This document shows positions 16,710 through 26,768 of a stretch of DNA of 64,000 bases, in pieces. The DNA comes from Variovorax jilinensis (GTDB taxonomy: Bacteria > Pseudomonadota > Gammaproteobacteria > Burkholderiales > Burkholderiaceae_C): assembly GCF_030316885.1 (NCBI RefSeq), contig NZ_JASZYQ010000009.1:110994-174993 (forward strand), written 5' to 3'. Numbering within the stretch: the first letter of the stretch is position 1; each line of letters starts with the position of its first letter. Made by a program: the position numbers and the translations under genes. The notes under the pieces were generated by a model, which saw nothing but the letters and a program-made list of their open reading frames with translations, was not told the DNA's origin and did not search any database.

Positions 16710-17503
16710 TGAACGACGCGCTCGCGGCCTGGCGGCCAGGGGCAGAGCCCTACTACCACCCCGCGGGCGACGAGTGCGAGCGCTTCGAGGCCGCCTGGTC
16801 GCAGCGGCTGCCGGTGCTGCTCAAGGGACCGAGCGGTTGCGGCAAGACCCGTTTCGTCGAGCACATGGCCTGGCGCCTCGGCAAGCCGCTGGTCACCGTG
16901 GCCTGCAACGAAGACACGACCGCGGGCGACCTGGTCGGCCGCTGGTTGCTCGATGCAGCCGGGATGCGTTGGCAGGACGGGCCGCTCACGCTGGCGGCGC
17001 GCCACGGCGCCATCTGCTACCTCGACGAGATCGTCGAGGCACGTGCCGACACGGCGGTGGTGATTCATCCGCTCACAGACACGCGTCGTGCGCTACCGCT
17101 CGAGCGTCATGGCGAACTGGTGCGCGCACACGCCGATTTCTCGCTGGTCGTCTCGTACAACCCCGGTGGCAGCCGCGGCCTCAGGGCCTCGACACGGCAG
17201 CGTTTTTGCGGCTTCGAGTTCGACTATCCCTCCTGCGAGGCGGAAGCCGAGATCCTCATGCGCGAGGCCGGCATCGAGGTCGAACTGGCCTCGGCATTGG
17301 TGGCGCTCGGTGCGCGATCGCGCCGGTTGGTCGGCCACGGACTCGAGGAGGGCGCATCGACCCGCATGCTCGTGCGCACCGCACAACTGGTGCGCGCAGG
17401 CTTGACCCCGGCCGCTGCCTGCCGCATGGGGCTGGTCGCGCCCCTCACCGACGACGCGCCGCTGCGCGACGCGCTGCTGGCCGCTGTCGATGCTTCCTTC
17501 TGA
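16709..17503 (+). CDS. MoxR/CbbQ/NirQ-type AAA+ ATPase
   Basis: A 264-residue AAA+ protein of the CbbQ/NorQ group. It has Walker A GPSGCGKT (about residue 37), CNEDTTAGDLVGRWLL, Walker B AICYLDEIVEA and sensor-1 FSLVVSYNPG. TGATG overlap with amiE means coupled translation. Family members work with VWA proteins to remodel or activate enzymes (Rubisco activase CbbQO, NO reductase NorQD). P. aeruginosa also has an ATP-binding protein, AmiB, after amiE, though not with a VWA partner. The likely client here is an amide-island enzyme, which is inference. Confidence 0.88.
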   Translation: MNDALAAWRPGAEPYYHPAGDECERFEAAWSQRLPVLLKGPSGCGKTRFVEHMAWRLGKPLVTVACNEDTTAGDLVGRWLLDAAGMRWQDGPLTLAARHGAICYLDEIVEARADTAVVIHPLTDTRRALPLERHGELVRAHADFSLVVSYNPGGSRGLRASTRQRFCGFEFDYPSCEAEAEILMREAGIEVELASALVALGARSRRLVGHGLEEGASTRMLVRTAQLVRAGLTPAAACRMGLVAPLTDDAPLRDALLAAVDASF

Positions 17504-19106
17504 CCTGGCGCCACTCGGCCCCTATCTGCGCCTGCTATGGAACGTGACGCCGGCGCTGCTGCATGCGGCGGCGCCGCCGGCCGATAGCGCCGAAGCGGAC
17601 GCCACGCCTTTCCTTTCGCGGCGCGGCCTGCACCTGCCGGCCGCGCCTTCCGGGCTCGATACGGTCCCTGCCGGTCAATGGTTGCGTGCTGCGGCGGCCC
17701 ATGCGGCCGCGCATCTCGTGTTTTCGCGCAGCGTCTTCGTGCGCGCGGGCATGGCGCCGATCACACAGGCGCTGCTGGGCCTGCTGGAAGACGCGCGGGT
17801 CGAGGCCCTGGCCTGCCGGGAGCTGCCGGGCCTGCGCCGGCTGTGGAGCCCATGGCACACGGTCACGCCCGCCGACGGTTCCGATTTCGAGACCCTGATG
17901 CTTCGGCTCGCGAGGGCGCTGATCGATCCGGCCTACGACGATCCGCATCCGTGGGTGTGCAAGGGCAGGGCCCGTTTCTACCTGGATGCAGGCGGTGAAG
18001 TCCTGGCGCAGGTGGCACCGCGTGCGTTGCGCAAGCTGGCCTCTGCGCTTGGCAACGACATCGGCCAGATGCGGATCGGCTTCAACGCCCGGCTCTACCG
18101 GCCAGGACCCAGCTACCGCGACGACAACCGATGGCTGTGGCACAGCGACGGGGAGGATGCAGGCGCGGCACAGGCAGCGAGTGGCGGGGCTTGCGTGGGC
18201 GATCGAAGCGCCGCCGAGCTGCCGCCGGAGTCGCTGCAGTGGCGCTACTCCGAGTGGGATCGCCGCATTGCGCGCGAGCGACGCGACTGGAGCACTGTGA
18301 CGGAGACACTCGCGGTCGAAGCTGCGACGACGGAACACCCTCGACAGGCAGTCGATGCCCGACTCGTGCGCGAACTGCGCGCCAGCGCGTTGCAGGCTCG
18401 TGCGATGCGTCCGCGCGAACGCGAAGGAGACGAGATCGACCTCGATGCCGCCGTGCAGACCCTGCTTTGGGTGAGCAAGGGTGGAATGGCCGACGACGCC
18501 CGAGTGCACTGGCGGCGACTGCGCGCGCCTGCTCGCACGGCTGTCATGCTGCTGATCGACGTTTCGACATCGAGCGGCGAGCCCCACACCGGCGGCGATG
18601 CGCAGAGCGGGCTCGAGCTTCAGCAGCACATCGCCGCCGCGCTGACAGCCGCCATGAGCGCGGCGGGTTGGCGCGTCGCGATCCAGGCCTTCTGCTCCGA
18701 CGGGCGCCATGACGTTCAGCACAGCCGCGTGCTCGATTTCGGCCAGCCATGGGACGATTCAGCACGGCGTCGTCTCGCAGGCTTGAAGCCGGGCCTCTCG
18801 ACCCGCTTGGGTGCCGCGCTGCGGCACGCGGCGCGCACGCTCGTCGAAGAGCCGGCGACGCGCCGTTTCACGGTCGTACTGGGCGATGGCGAGCCGCACG
18901 ACATCGACATCCACGAACCCGGCTATCTGGCCGACGACGCCCGGCATGCGGTGCAGACCGCGCGCCTGATCGGGGTGCGCTCGCTCTGCCTCGTGTCGGC
19001 ATCCAGCGTGGCGCCAGCTGTGCGGCGCATTTTCGGCGTCGAGGGGAGCGCGGCGGCGAGCGGTATCGATGCGCTCCCGCGCCTCGCGGGGCGACTGCTG
19101 CGCTGA
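17490..19106 (+). CDS. VWA-domain protein, NorD/CbbO type
   Basis: A 538-residue protein overlapping the ATPase by 14 bases. The C-terminal VWA domain (about residues 345-535) has the MIDAS pattern LLIDVSTSSG (DxSxS), a later Thr and TVVLGDGEPHD. The N-terminal two-thirds is the poorly conserved helical part seen in NorD and CbbO. In the family, the VWA partner ties the AAA ring to its substrate protein. With the preceding gene it forms a complete activase pair inside the amide operon. Confidence 0.87.
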   Translation: MLPSDLAPLGPYLRLLWNVTPALLHAAAPPADSAEADATPFLSRRGLHLPAAPSGLDTVPAGQWLRAAAAHAAAHLVFSRSVFVRAGMAPITQALLGLLEDARVEALACRELPGLRRLWSPWHTVTPADGSDFETLMLRLARALIDPAYDDPHPWVCKGRARFYLDAGGEVLAQVAPRALRKLASALGNDIGQMRIGFNARLYRPGPSYRDDNRWLWHSDGEDAGAAQAASGGACVGDRSAAELPPESLQWRYSEWDRRIARERRDWSTVTETLAVEAATTEHPRQAVDARLVRELRASALQARAMRPREREGDEIDLDAAVQTLLWVSKGGMADDARVHWRRLRAPARTAVMLLIDVSTSSGEPHTGGDAQSGLELQQHIAAALTAAMSAAGWRVAIQAFCSDGRHDVQHSRVLDFGQPWDDSARRRLAGLKPGLSTRLGAALRHAARTLVEEPATRRFTVVLGDGEPHDIDIHEPGYLADDARHAVQTARLIGVRSLCLVSASSVAPAVRRIFGVEGSAAASGIDALPRLAGRLLR

Positions 19107-19283
19107 GCAGTCATCTGGAGGGTGCCTACGGAGTCGAAGTGCGCGAGCGTGAAAGCGTTCAGTCGAGCGCGACGAACTCAGCCGGTCGAAGCGATGGCTC
19201 GGCGGCAAACCGTTGCCTACTCGAGTCGGATCTGCAAAGTAGGCCAGCGGCCGATCATCCGGCCGCCGGCGAGGATTCGGACG

Positions 19284-20113
19284 CTAGGGCACCGCGGCCG
19301 AAGCTCCTTGCCGAGGCAGCTTGAGTGGCTTGGCGGCGCCGCGCTTGCCACGGTGGGACACATGCCAAGGGATCACCAGCGTTTCGATCCAGTCCACCAT
19401 CTTGAAGAGGAGGGTGCCCAGCACACCGAGCAGCACGAGCGCGGCAAAGAGCCGGGGCGTATCGAAGGACGACTGCGCGACCAGGATTACGTGGCCCAAT
19501 CCGCTGTCGCCCGCGACGAACTCGCCGACGATGGCGCCGACCAGCGCCAGCGAGATGCCGACCTTCATTCCAGCGAAGATGCTTGGCAGCGCATTCGGGA
19601 ACCTGACCTTCCAGAGCGTTTTGGCGGCGCTCGCATGGCCGGCTTTGGCCATGTTGATCATCTCGGGATCGATGGCGCGCAAGCCGTGCACCGTGTCGAC
19701 CAGGATCGGAAAGATGGCGATCAGCATGGCGATCGCGATCTTCGGCTTCGACTCCGTGCCGAGCCAGATGACGAACAGCGGAGCCAATGCGACCTTCGGC
19801 ACTGCGTTCAGTGCTACCAGCAGCGTATAGAGGGTACGGTCGAGGATCGGCGAATAGACGATCAATACCGCGAACACCACGCCGAGCACCAGGGCGAGCG
19901 CAAAGCCTGAAAGCGTGACGACCATCGTGAACAGCGACTCCCTGAGAAAGTAGGCCGGCGCCGCCGCCATGTCGGCAAAAATCAGGCTGGGCGGGGGAAA
20001 GACGAATTCACGTACGCCCAGCAGGCGCACGACGGCCTCCCACACGATCAGCAAACCCGCAATGAGCAGCAGAGATTCGCGCGATCGAGCGCTGCGGCGC
20101 CAGTAGTCCTGAA

Positions 20114-20117
<4 letters not shown>
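19284..20117 (-). CDS. ABC transporter permease, NitT/TauT (SsuC-like)
   Basis: A 277-residue permease with about six membrane helices (first at residues 15-33). The family EAA loop region is around MAKAGHASAAKTLWKVRFPNALP shifted by the usual spacing, with FPNALPSIFAGMKVGISLAL. The start overlaps the ATPase stop as ATGA. It is the last gene of a binding-protein/ATPase/permease operon for an anionic or small organic solute; sulfonates, nitrate, pyrimidine precursors and aromatic acids are all known substrates of this class. Confidence 0.9.
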
Positions 20118-20910
<793 letters not shown>

Positions 20911-20911
<1 letters not shown>

Positions 20912-21942
20912 CACTTGATCAGGTCGTTGGTGTAGTAGTCGGACGGCTGCCGGTCGGCCTTGACGAGCCCGATCTTCTGCAGCGAGCGGATCGCATTGCT
21001 CCAGTCCGCATCGCTCTGAAGGCCAAACTCGAGCTTCGGCTGGGTCGGGCTTTCGAAGAAGGGCCTGTAGATGTCGATCTGGTTCTTCAGCACCTCGGCG
21101 TCGAGCTTGGCGTTCGGACGCTGGGCGATGATCGCCTGCACGGCTTCGTCGGCGTGGCCTGCATAGATGTAGGTCCAGGCTCGCTTCTGGATCTGCGCCA
21201 GTGCGCGCAGTTCCTCGCGCCGCTTGGCCAGTGTTTCCTTGGTGGCCACCAGCCCGTAGCTCGGGAAGGCGATGCCGGCGTCCTGGAGCAGGAGAGAGTT
21301 GACGGGTCTGGTCTTGCGCACGCGCGGCTCGCTGTCGGGCATGACCGAAAGAAAGCCGTCGCCTTCGCCGGCCGAGAAGGTTGCGACCACGGCCGCGGGG
21401 GCCACCATCACGATGTTGACCTGCTCGGGCGAGATGCCGTTGGCGGCGAAGTATGGCTTGATGAACGGGGCCCACGGGCTGGTCGTGAAGCAGATCAGCT
21501 TCTTGCCGATCAGATCGGAGGGCTTCGTGATATTGAGCTTCTTGTCGGTCATCACGGCGAGGTCACCGGTCCGCACGAAACCCGCGAACGACATCAGGTT
21601 GCCGAGCGTTTCCTTCGCCACCATCATCGGCCCGAGCTGAACCTGGCCGACATCCACCTGGCCGCTACCGAGCAGCTGAAGGGTCGAGATGGTGCCGGTG
21701 CCGTCCTGGATCTCGATGTCGAGGCCGGCCTCGTTGAACCAGCCTTTCTGCTTGGCCAGCTGCATGGCGGCCTGCACGCCCCACGGAGAAAGATCCATGC
21801 GGGCCACCAGCCGCTCGGCACCCCTGGCAACGAAGGGCGCGCCGGTCGCGGCGACCGAAAGTCCCGCGGCCAGAACCGTGCGACGCGAGATGCGATGGCG
21901 CGACGGGGCAGGACCTGCGCGCAAGGGTAGCGTGTTGACCAT
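20911..21942 (-). CDS. ABC transporter substrate-binding protein, NitT/TauT (NMT1/SsuA-like)
   Basis: A 343-residue periplasmic protein. A twin-arginine-like start (SRRTVLAAGLSVAATG) and an APFVARGAER cleavage region precede the NMT1/THI5-like fold: WGVQAAMQLAKQKGWFNEAG, DVGQVQLGP and DLIGKKLICFTTSPWAP. Substrate is not deducible. It leads the transporter operon, 53 bases after the RraA-type gene on the same strand, so the whole minus-strand run from 23478 to 19284 may be one transcript. Confidence 0.9.
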
Positions 21943-21995
21943 GGGTGCTCTTTCTCTTTGGGGGTTTCGTTGGGTGGATGTGGGAGCGGGTGCGC

Positions 21996-22670
21996 TCAGA
22001 CGTGGCCGAACTTTTCGAGGGCTCGGGCCAGGCTGAGCCCGGCCTTGAGCTCGACACGGATCAACCTCTCCTTCTCGGTCAGGCCCTCCGCCGCCAGCAG
22101 CACGGGCTCCACGTGGGCAGCAGGAATCACGATGGCACCGTCTTCGTCGGCCAGGATGAAGTCGCCCGGATTCACGGTCACGAACTTGCTCGTCGCCCCG
22201 CGCAGCGAGACCGGCACCTGGCAGCCATTGACCTTCCATCGGCCGATCGACTGCACCGGCGTGCGGTAGCGCGCATAGACCGGGTAGTCTTGCTCGGCGA
22301 TCCAGCGGACGTCGCGTACGCCGCCATCGACCAGCGCACCGACACATCCGCGTTCCTTCATGCCGATCGCGATCAGCTCGCCGAAGTAGCAGATGCCCTC
22401 GCCGTCGCCGCTCCAGACGCTGACTTCGCCTGGCGCGAGGCCCTGGCACGCCGCCATCTTGTCGGCGTCTCCGCCCAGCGGATACTGCGTCATCTGACCG
22501 CGAATGGTGTAGGCCCAGCCGGCGAGTCGGCCGGCCAGCGCCGGATACGGCGCGAATTCCGGCGCCAGCCCCTGGTCGAGCAATCCACGCTCATCGAGCA
22601 CGTCGGCCACGTTGGAGGTGTCGACGCGCAAGTAGCGTTGACGGATGTCTTCTTTCTGTTGCGGGTTCAT
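21996..22670 (-). CDS. RraA-family aldolase/lyase-like protein
   Basis: A 224-residue RraA-fold protein. LVDGGVRDVRWI (Arg/Asp pair near residues 118-119) and GDFILADEDGAIVIP are the residues that bind divalent metal and substrate in HMG/CHA aldolases such as LigK and GalC. Many relatives are 4-hydroxy-4-methyl-2-oxoglutarate/4-carboxy-4-hydroxy-2-oxoadipate aldolases (EC 4.1.3.17) or oxaloacetate decarboxylases. The nearby LigB-type dioxygenase makes an aldolase role in a meta-cleavage pathway plausible. A role in RNase E regulation, as in E. coli RraA, is unlikely in this context. Confidence 0.82.
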   Translation of the reverse strand: MNPQQKEDIRQRYLRVDTSNVADVLDERGLLDQGLAPEFAPYPALAGRLAGWAYTIRGQMTQYPLGGDADKMAACQGLAPGEVSVWSGDGEGICYFGELIAIGMKERGCVGALVDGGVRDVRWIAEQDYPVYARYRTPVQSIGRWKVNGCQVPVSLRGATSKFVTVNPGDFILADEDGAIVIPAAHVEPVLLAAEGLTEKERLIRVELKAGLSLARALEKFGHV

Positions 22671-22692
22671 GCGTTCTTTCTCAAGTTGAATG

Positions 22693-23478
22693 TCAGATGC
22701 TGGGGATCAGTCCGCCGTCGACGCGAATGACCGAACCATTGATGTAAGAGGCCTGTTGGCTCGCCAGAAAGGCGACCACCTGCCCGTATTCCTCGGGCGT
22801 GCCGTAGCGCCCGGCGGGAATCGAGGCCGTGCTCTCGCGCACGACGTCCTCGACCGGGCGTCCCTCGCGTTGCGCCTTGGCGCGGTCGAGCTGGTCGATG
22901 CGGGAAGTAGCGACCCGGCCGGGCAGGATCACGTTTGCCGTGATGCCTGATGGACCGAGCTCTCGGGCTATGGTCTTGGACCATCCAACCAGTGCAAGGC
23001 GAAGCGCATTCGACAACCCGAGATTCGGGATCGGCGCCACGACGCCCGACGACGTGCTCGTGATGATGCGACCCCAGTGACGCGTCTTCATCGCGGGCAC
23101 GACGAGGTCGGTCAGCGAGATCAATGAGAGCACCATGCCATCGAAGTGGTCTCGCCAGACTGAAGCAGGGACGCCATTGGCAAGGCTCGGCGGCGGTCCC
23201 CCGGAGTTGTTGACCAGCACGTCGACGGCACCCAGTTCCTTTTCGATGTGCGCCACGTGGGCGGGCAACCGATCGGTGTCGCGCAGGTCCATGCGGACCG
23301 TGATGAAGCGCGCCTGTTGCGCGGCGAGCCGCTCGGCGAGCTCGGCAAGAGAGACTTCGTCGACATCGCATGCCGCGATCGCGGCGCCTTCGTTGGCAAG
23401 CGCCAATGCAATGGCCGAACCGAGGCCGCCGGCGGCGCCGACGACGAGCGCCACCTTGCCTGTCAAACCCAATTCCAT
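22693..23478 (-). CDS. SDR-family oxidoreductase
   Basis: A 261-residue classical short-chain dehydrogenase. The Rossmann glycine motif is slightly unusual (GAAGGLGSA near residue 14). The NNSGG motif follows; the usual YxxxK catalytic pair is replaced around GLSNALRLALVGWSK, where the Tyr is not evident (Asn-Ala), although the Ser of TSTSSGV is present. Some 3-ketoacyl-ACP-reductase-like SDRs with this N-A-L-R pattern exist. IRVDGGLIPSI is the normal C-terminus. It is the first gene of the minus-strand catabolic operon. Confidence 0.85.
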   Translation of the reverse strand: MELGLTGKVALVVGAAGGLGSAIALALANEGAAIAACDVDEVSLAELAERLAAQQARFITVRMDLRDTDRLPAHVAHIEKELGAVDVLVNNSGGPPPSLANGVPASVWRDHFDGMVLSLISLTDLVVPAMKTRHWGRIITSTSSGVVAPIPNLGLSNALRLALVGWSKTIARELGPSGITANVILPGRVATSRIDQLDRAKAQREGRPVEDVVRESTASIPAGRYGTPEEYGQVVAFLASQQASYINGSVIRVDGGLIPSI

Positions 23479-23749
23479 TCCGGATCTCCTTCTTCACACA
23501 GGGGCTGCGGTACTTGCAGCGGGGCCAATGTAGGTCTGGGGTTCGGATGCGAACAAACTATTTATGAGGCCGCGATGGATTACCTGAAGTCATGCACCAC
23601 CTCGGTCGTTCATTCGAATAGCAATCCCGATCACATTTGGTGCTGCAGTGCACGAATGTCATGCATGAAGGGATCAAAGATCGTTTGTCTGCGTCGCATC
23701 GCCTCCCTACGATCGCAGCCGTCTCAATCACTTACTGCTGAACACATTC
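23479..23749. promoter_or_regulatory. Divergent promoter region (SDR / aspartate dehydrogenase-like)
   Basis: This 271-base gap is clearly richer in A+T than its surroundings (for example AACAAACTATTTATGAGG near 23550), as expected for paired promoters. A perfect TCATGCATGA palindrome lies at 23659-23668 and GATCAAAGATC at 23672-23682. I infer operator sites for the LysR regulator at 24599 or another regulator; no consensus is established here. Confidence 0.5.
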
Positions 23750-24571
23750 ATGGCCATGACGTCTGACAAGCAACGAAGAATTGGTATCGCCGGCCTCGGA
23801 ACCATCGGCAAGGCGCTCGCTTGCGCGCTGCATGGAGGCATTCCCCACACCGTGCTCGCGGCCGTGTCGACACGCAGCGTCGAGTCCGCCCGGGATTGGC
23901 TGGCGACCCAGGGCATCAAGGTGCCTGTGGTGGCGCTCGATGAACTCGAGAGGCATTGCGACGTGGTCATCGAGTGCGCGCCCGCCGCGATCTTCGAAGA
24001 CATCGCGCGCCCGGTGCTCGAGGCCGGCAAGCAACTCATCGTGCTGAGCTCGGGTGCGCTGCTCGACCATCCCGAGCTCGTCGACCTTGCTGCGCGCACG
24101 GGCGGCCGCATCCTGGTGCCTACCGGTGCGCTGCTGGGGCTCGATGCGCTCATTGCGGCTTCCGAGGGGGATGTGCATTCCGTGACCATGGTGACGCGCA
24201 AGCCGGTCAAGGGACTGCTGGGCGCACCCTACCTGGCCGAGCACGGCATCGAGCTCGAAGGCATCACACAGCCGGTGCGCATCTTTGCCGGTTCAGCGCG
24301 CGAAGCCATCGCGGGCTTCCCGGCCAACGTCAACGTGGCGGTGGGGCTGTCGCTCGCGGGCATCGGTCCTGATCGAACGACGATGGAGATCTGGGCCGAC
24401 CCCGGTGTCACTCGAAACACCCACACCATCACGGTCGATTCGGACAGCGCGTCGCTCTCGATGACGATCGCGAACATTCCGAGCGAGAACCCCAAGACGG
24501 GTCGGATCACGGCGCGCAGCGCCATTGCGCTGTTGCGCAAGATGTCCGCGCCGCTGGCCGTCGGCACCTGA
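23750..24571 (+). CDS. Aspartate dehydrogenase-like (NadX family) oxidoreductase
   Basis: A 273-residue NAD(P)-binding enzyme. GIAGLGTIGKAL is the Rossmann motif; VIECAPAAIFEDIA, VLSSGALL and the C-terminal GVTRNTHTITVDSDSASL region match L-aspartate dehydrogenases (EC 1.4.1.21). In catabolic clusters of Burkholderiales, NadX-like enzymes occur away from NAD biosynthesis and may act on other amino or imino acids. Here it lies among catabolic genes, not nadA/nadC, so I keep the substrate open. ATGs at 23750 and 23756 are both possible starts. Confidence 0.83.
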   Translation: MAMTSDKQRRIGIAGLGTIGKALACALHGGIPHTVLAAVSTRSVESARDWLATQGIKVPVVALDELERHCDVVIECAPAAIFEDIARPVLEAGKQLIVLSSGALLDHPELVDLAARTGGRILVPTGALLGLDALIAASEGDVHSVTMVTRKPVKGLLGAPYLAEHGIELEGITQPVRIFAGSAREAIAGFPANVNVAVGLSLAGIGPDRTTMEIWADPGVTRNTHTITVDSDSASLSMTIANIPSENPKTGRITARSAIALLRKMSAPLAVGT

Positions 24572-24598
24572 TCCGCGCGGCGGGTCGCGGGTCAAGTC

Positions 24599-25591
24599 TC
24601 AGGCGAGCGACGGCAGTTCGTCGTCTGCCTGCACGTAGCTCTCGGCGGCCCGGGCCTCATGCATGAGCCAGTCGCGGAAGCGGGCCAGCGGTGAGGTCGG
24701 CCCCATGGCGTTGCGTGTCAGCAGGTAGTAGTTGCCAGCGCTGCGCACGTCGGCGGGCAGAGGGCAGACCAGATCGCCCTGCGCCAGAACGCTCTCTTGC
24801 ACCACCACTGAAGGCGCGATCGCGATCCCCTTGCTGTCCGCCGCGGCCTTGAGTCCCATGAAGAAATGGCCGAAGTCGAGCTGTCGTCCGCCTTCTCGCA
24901 GCGTCACGCCGTGCGCGGCCAACCAGTCGCCCCAGGCGTACTTGCGGCTCGCTGTATGGATCAACGGGTAGTGAAGCAGGTCGGCGGCCGTCGAGATCGG
25001 GGCACCCTGCATCAGCAGCTTGCGGGACATCACGGGCACCAGGATGTCCGGCAGCAAGTACTCCGCGTGTACGCCCTTCCAGCTGGTCACCATCTCGAGC
25101 TCGATGCGCGGGCGCCTCTGCCCGTAGTCGGCGCCCGGCAAGCAGCCGACGCGCACCGCGGCGTCGAGATCGCCGGCCTGGAAGTTGACTGGCTCGATCG
25201 ACGTCAGGAAGCGGATGTCGATATCGGGGTACTGCTCCACGAAACGCGCAAGCTTGGGCATCAGCCACGACGCGCCGAGCGTCGGCATCACGCTGACAGT
25301 GAGGATCGCGCGACTGGTGCTACCCATGGCCTTTGCTGTCGCGCGCTCGATGTCGAGCAGCGCGCGCTGAATGTCGAGGTAGTACTCCTTGCCAACCGCC
25401 GTGAGTTCGACTCGCCGCGTGAAGCGCTCGAACAGCTTCTTTCCGATGAACTCCTCGAGGATCCGGATCTGTCGGCTGATCGCGCCCTGGGTCAGGAAGA
25501 GTTCGGTCGCTGCGACGGTGAAGGAGCCATTGCGGGCCGCAGCCTCGAAGGCCCGCAATGCCACTGCCGGTGGACTTGAACGAGAGGTCAC
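24599..25591 (-). CDS. LysR-family transcriptional regulator
   Basis: A 330-residue regulator. The HTH is at residues 10-65 (FEAAARNGSFTVAATELFLTQGAISRQIRILE) shown here by its ends FEAAARNG and QGAISRQ; a LysR substrate-binding domain follows, including YPDIDIRFL and DAAVRVG. I prefer the GTG at 25591, which follows GGAG by five bases and places the HTH at the usual distance; upstream ATGs give unrelated N-terminal sequence. It is divergent from the dioxygenase gene and convergent with the aspartate dehydrogenase-like gene, so it is the natural regulator of the cluster. Confidence 0.9.
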   Translation of the reverse strand: MTSRSSPPAVALRAFEAAARNGSFTVAATELFLTQGAISRQIRILEEFIGKKLFERFTRRVELTAVGKEYYLDIQRALLDIERATAKAMGSTSRAILTVSVMPTLGASWLMPKLARFVEQYPDIDIRFLTSIEPVNFQAGDLDAAVRVGCLPGADYGQRRPRIELEMVTSWKGVHAEYLLPDILVPVMSRKLLMQGAPISTAADLLHYPLIHTASRKYAWGDWLAAHGVTLREGGRQLDFGHFFMGLKAAADSKGIAIAPSVVVQESVLAQGDLVCPLPADVRSAGNYYLLTRNAMGPTSPLARFRDWLMHEARAAESYVQADDELPSLA

Positions 25592-25750
25592 GACATCTCC
25601 ATGCGTGAGTTTTTGGAATGCATCGGCGTCGATCTTATCGTTTGTCGGCGAAGTGCGCCGGGCCGTACGATCCTTCTCATGCTCGACGATTCGAGCCTGC
25701 GTGCGGCATCGATTTCTCGGCGCCGAATGGATCATTTTGAAAGGTGCAGG
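25592..25750. promoter_or_regulatory. LysR / dioxygenase divergent control region
   Basis: A 159-base gap between the LysR and dioxygenase starts. A palindromic TCGGCGCCGA sits at 25717-25726, flanked as TTC...GAA, close to the dioxygenase start. LysR regulators normally bind in such divergent gaps. I cannot define a T-N11-A box with confidence. Confidence 0.45.
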
Positions 25751-26737
25751 ATGGCAAGGATAGTGATTGGAATCGGTTCGTCGCACAGCCCGACGTTGCT
25801 CATGGAGCCCGACGCCTGGCTCGCGCGCGCAGGTTGGGACGATGTGAAGGTTCACGCGTTGCACGATCTCGACGGCAGCAGGATCAGCTACGAAGAACTG
25901 CTCGCCAAGACACCGGCCAACATGCAGGCCCAGATCGCCTCCGACGTGTTGGCAGCGCGGCATCGGCAGAACCAGGCCTCGGTGGTCGAGGTGCGGGAGC
26001 GGCTGCGCGCGGCCGAGCCGGACGTCGTACTGGTGATCGGTGACGACCACAAGGAGGTGTTCCAGGAAGACAACATGCCGGCGCTGTCGGTGTATTGGGG
26101 CGAGACCATTCCCTACAAGCCTCAAGGCATGATGAAGTGGAAGTACGACCCCAACCTCAAGGCAGACTCCTGGTATCCGCAGGAAGAGAGAGAGTTTCCC
26201 GTCGACGCCACGAATGCGCGCCGGCTCATCGCGGACCTGATGCAGCGCGACTTCGATGTCGCGCATTCGAAGTTCTACAAGCCAGGGCAGGGAATGAGCC
26301 ATTCGTTCGGCTATGTCTACTACAAGTTGATGGGCGACAAGGTGTTTCCGATCATTCCGGTGAGCATCAACACCTACTACCCGCCGAACCAGATCACGCC
26401 GCTACGCGCATATCGACTGGGTCAGGCGATTCGCGAGGCGATCCAGGAATGGCCCGACGACCTTCGCGTGGCCGTGGTGGCGACCGGCGGCCTGAGTCAC
26501 TTCGTGGTGGACGAGAAGTTCGACCGAGAATTCCTCCAACTCATGGGGCGCTCAGACCCGCAGGGCCACGCCGACCTGCCGCTCGAAAAGCTGCAGTCCG
26601 GCAACTCGGAGTTCCGCTGCTGGTCGGCGCTGGCTGGCGCGGTCGAGGGCTTGAAGATGGACCTGATCGACTACGTCCCGTGCTATCGAAGTCCAGCCGG
26701 CACAGGATGCGCCATGGCCTTCGCAAGCTGGAAATAG
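25751..26737 (+). CDS. LigB-type class III extradiol ring-cleavage dioxygenase
   Basis: A 328-residue protein of the LigB/protocatechuate 4,5-dioxygenase beta family. His12 (GIGSSHSP) and His100 (VIGDDHKE) correspond to the iron ligands of LigB, VATGGLSHFVVD carries the catalytic His, and GNSEFRCW supplies a candidate Glu ligand. These enzymes open catechol-type rings with non-haem Fe(II). No LigA-like small subunit gene is next to it, which fits single-chain relatives. AGG lies five bases before ATG 25751. It starts a two-gene unit with the alpha/beta hydrolase. Confidence 0.88.
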   Translation: MARIVIGIGSSHSPTLLMEPDAWLARAGWDDVKVHALHDLDGSRISYEELLAKTPANMQAQIASDVLAARHRQNQASVVEVRERLRAAEPDVVLVIGDDHKEVFQEDNMPALSVYWGETIPYKPQGMMKWKYDPNLKADSWYPQEEREFPVDATNARRLIADLMQRDFDVAHSKFYKPGQGMSHSFGYVYYKLMGDKVFPIIPVSINTYYPPNQITPLRAYRLGQAIREAIQEWPDDLRVAVVATGGLSHFVVDEKFDREFLQLMGRSDPQGHADLPLEKLQSGNSEFRCWSALAGAVEGLKMDLIDYVPCYRSPAGTGCAMAFASWK

Positions 26738-26768
26738 AGCGCACGACCAAGTACTTCAAGGAACATCT

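Noticed and set aside
23750..24571. Role in NAD biosynthesis for the aspartate dehydrogenase-like gene
   Set aside because: No nadA or nadC gene is near; the surroundings are catabolic.
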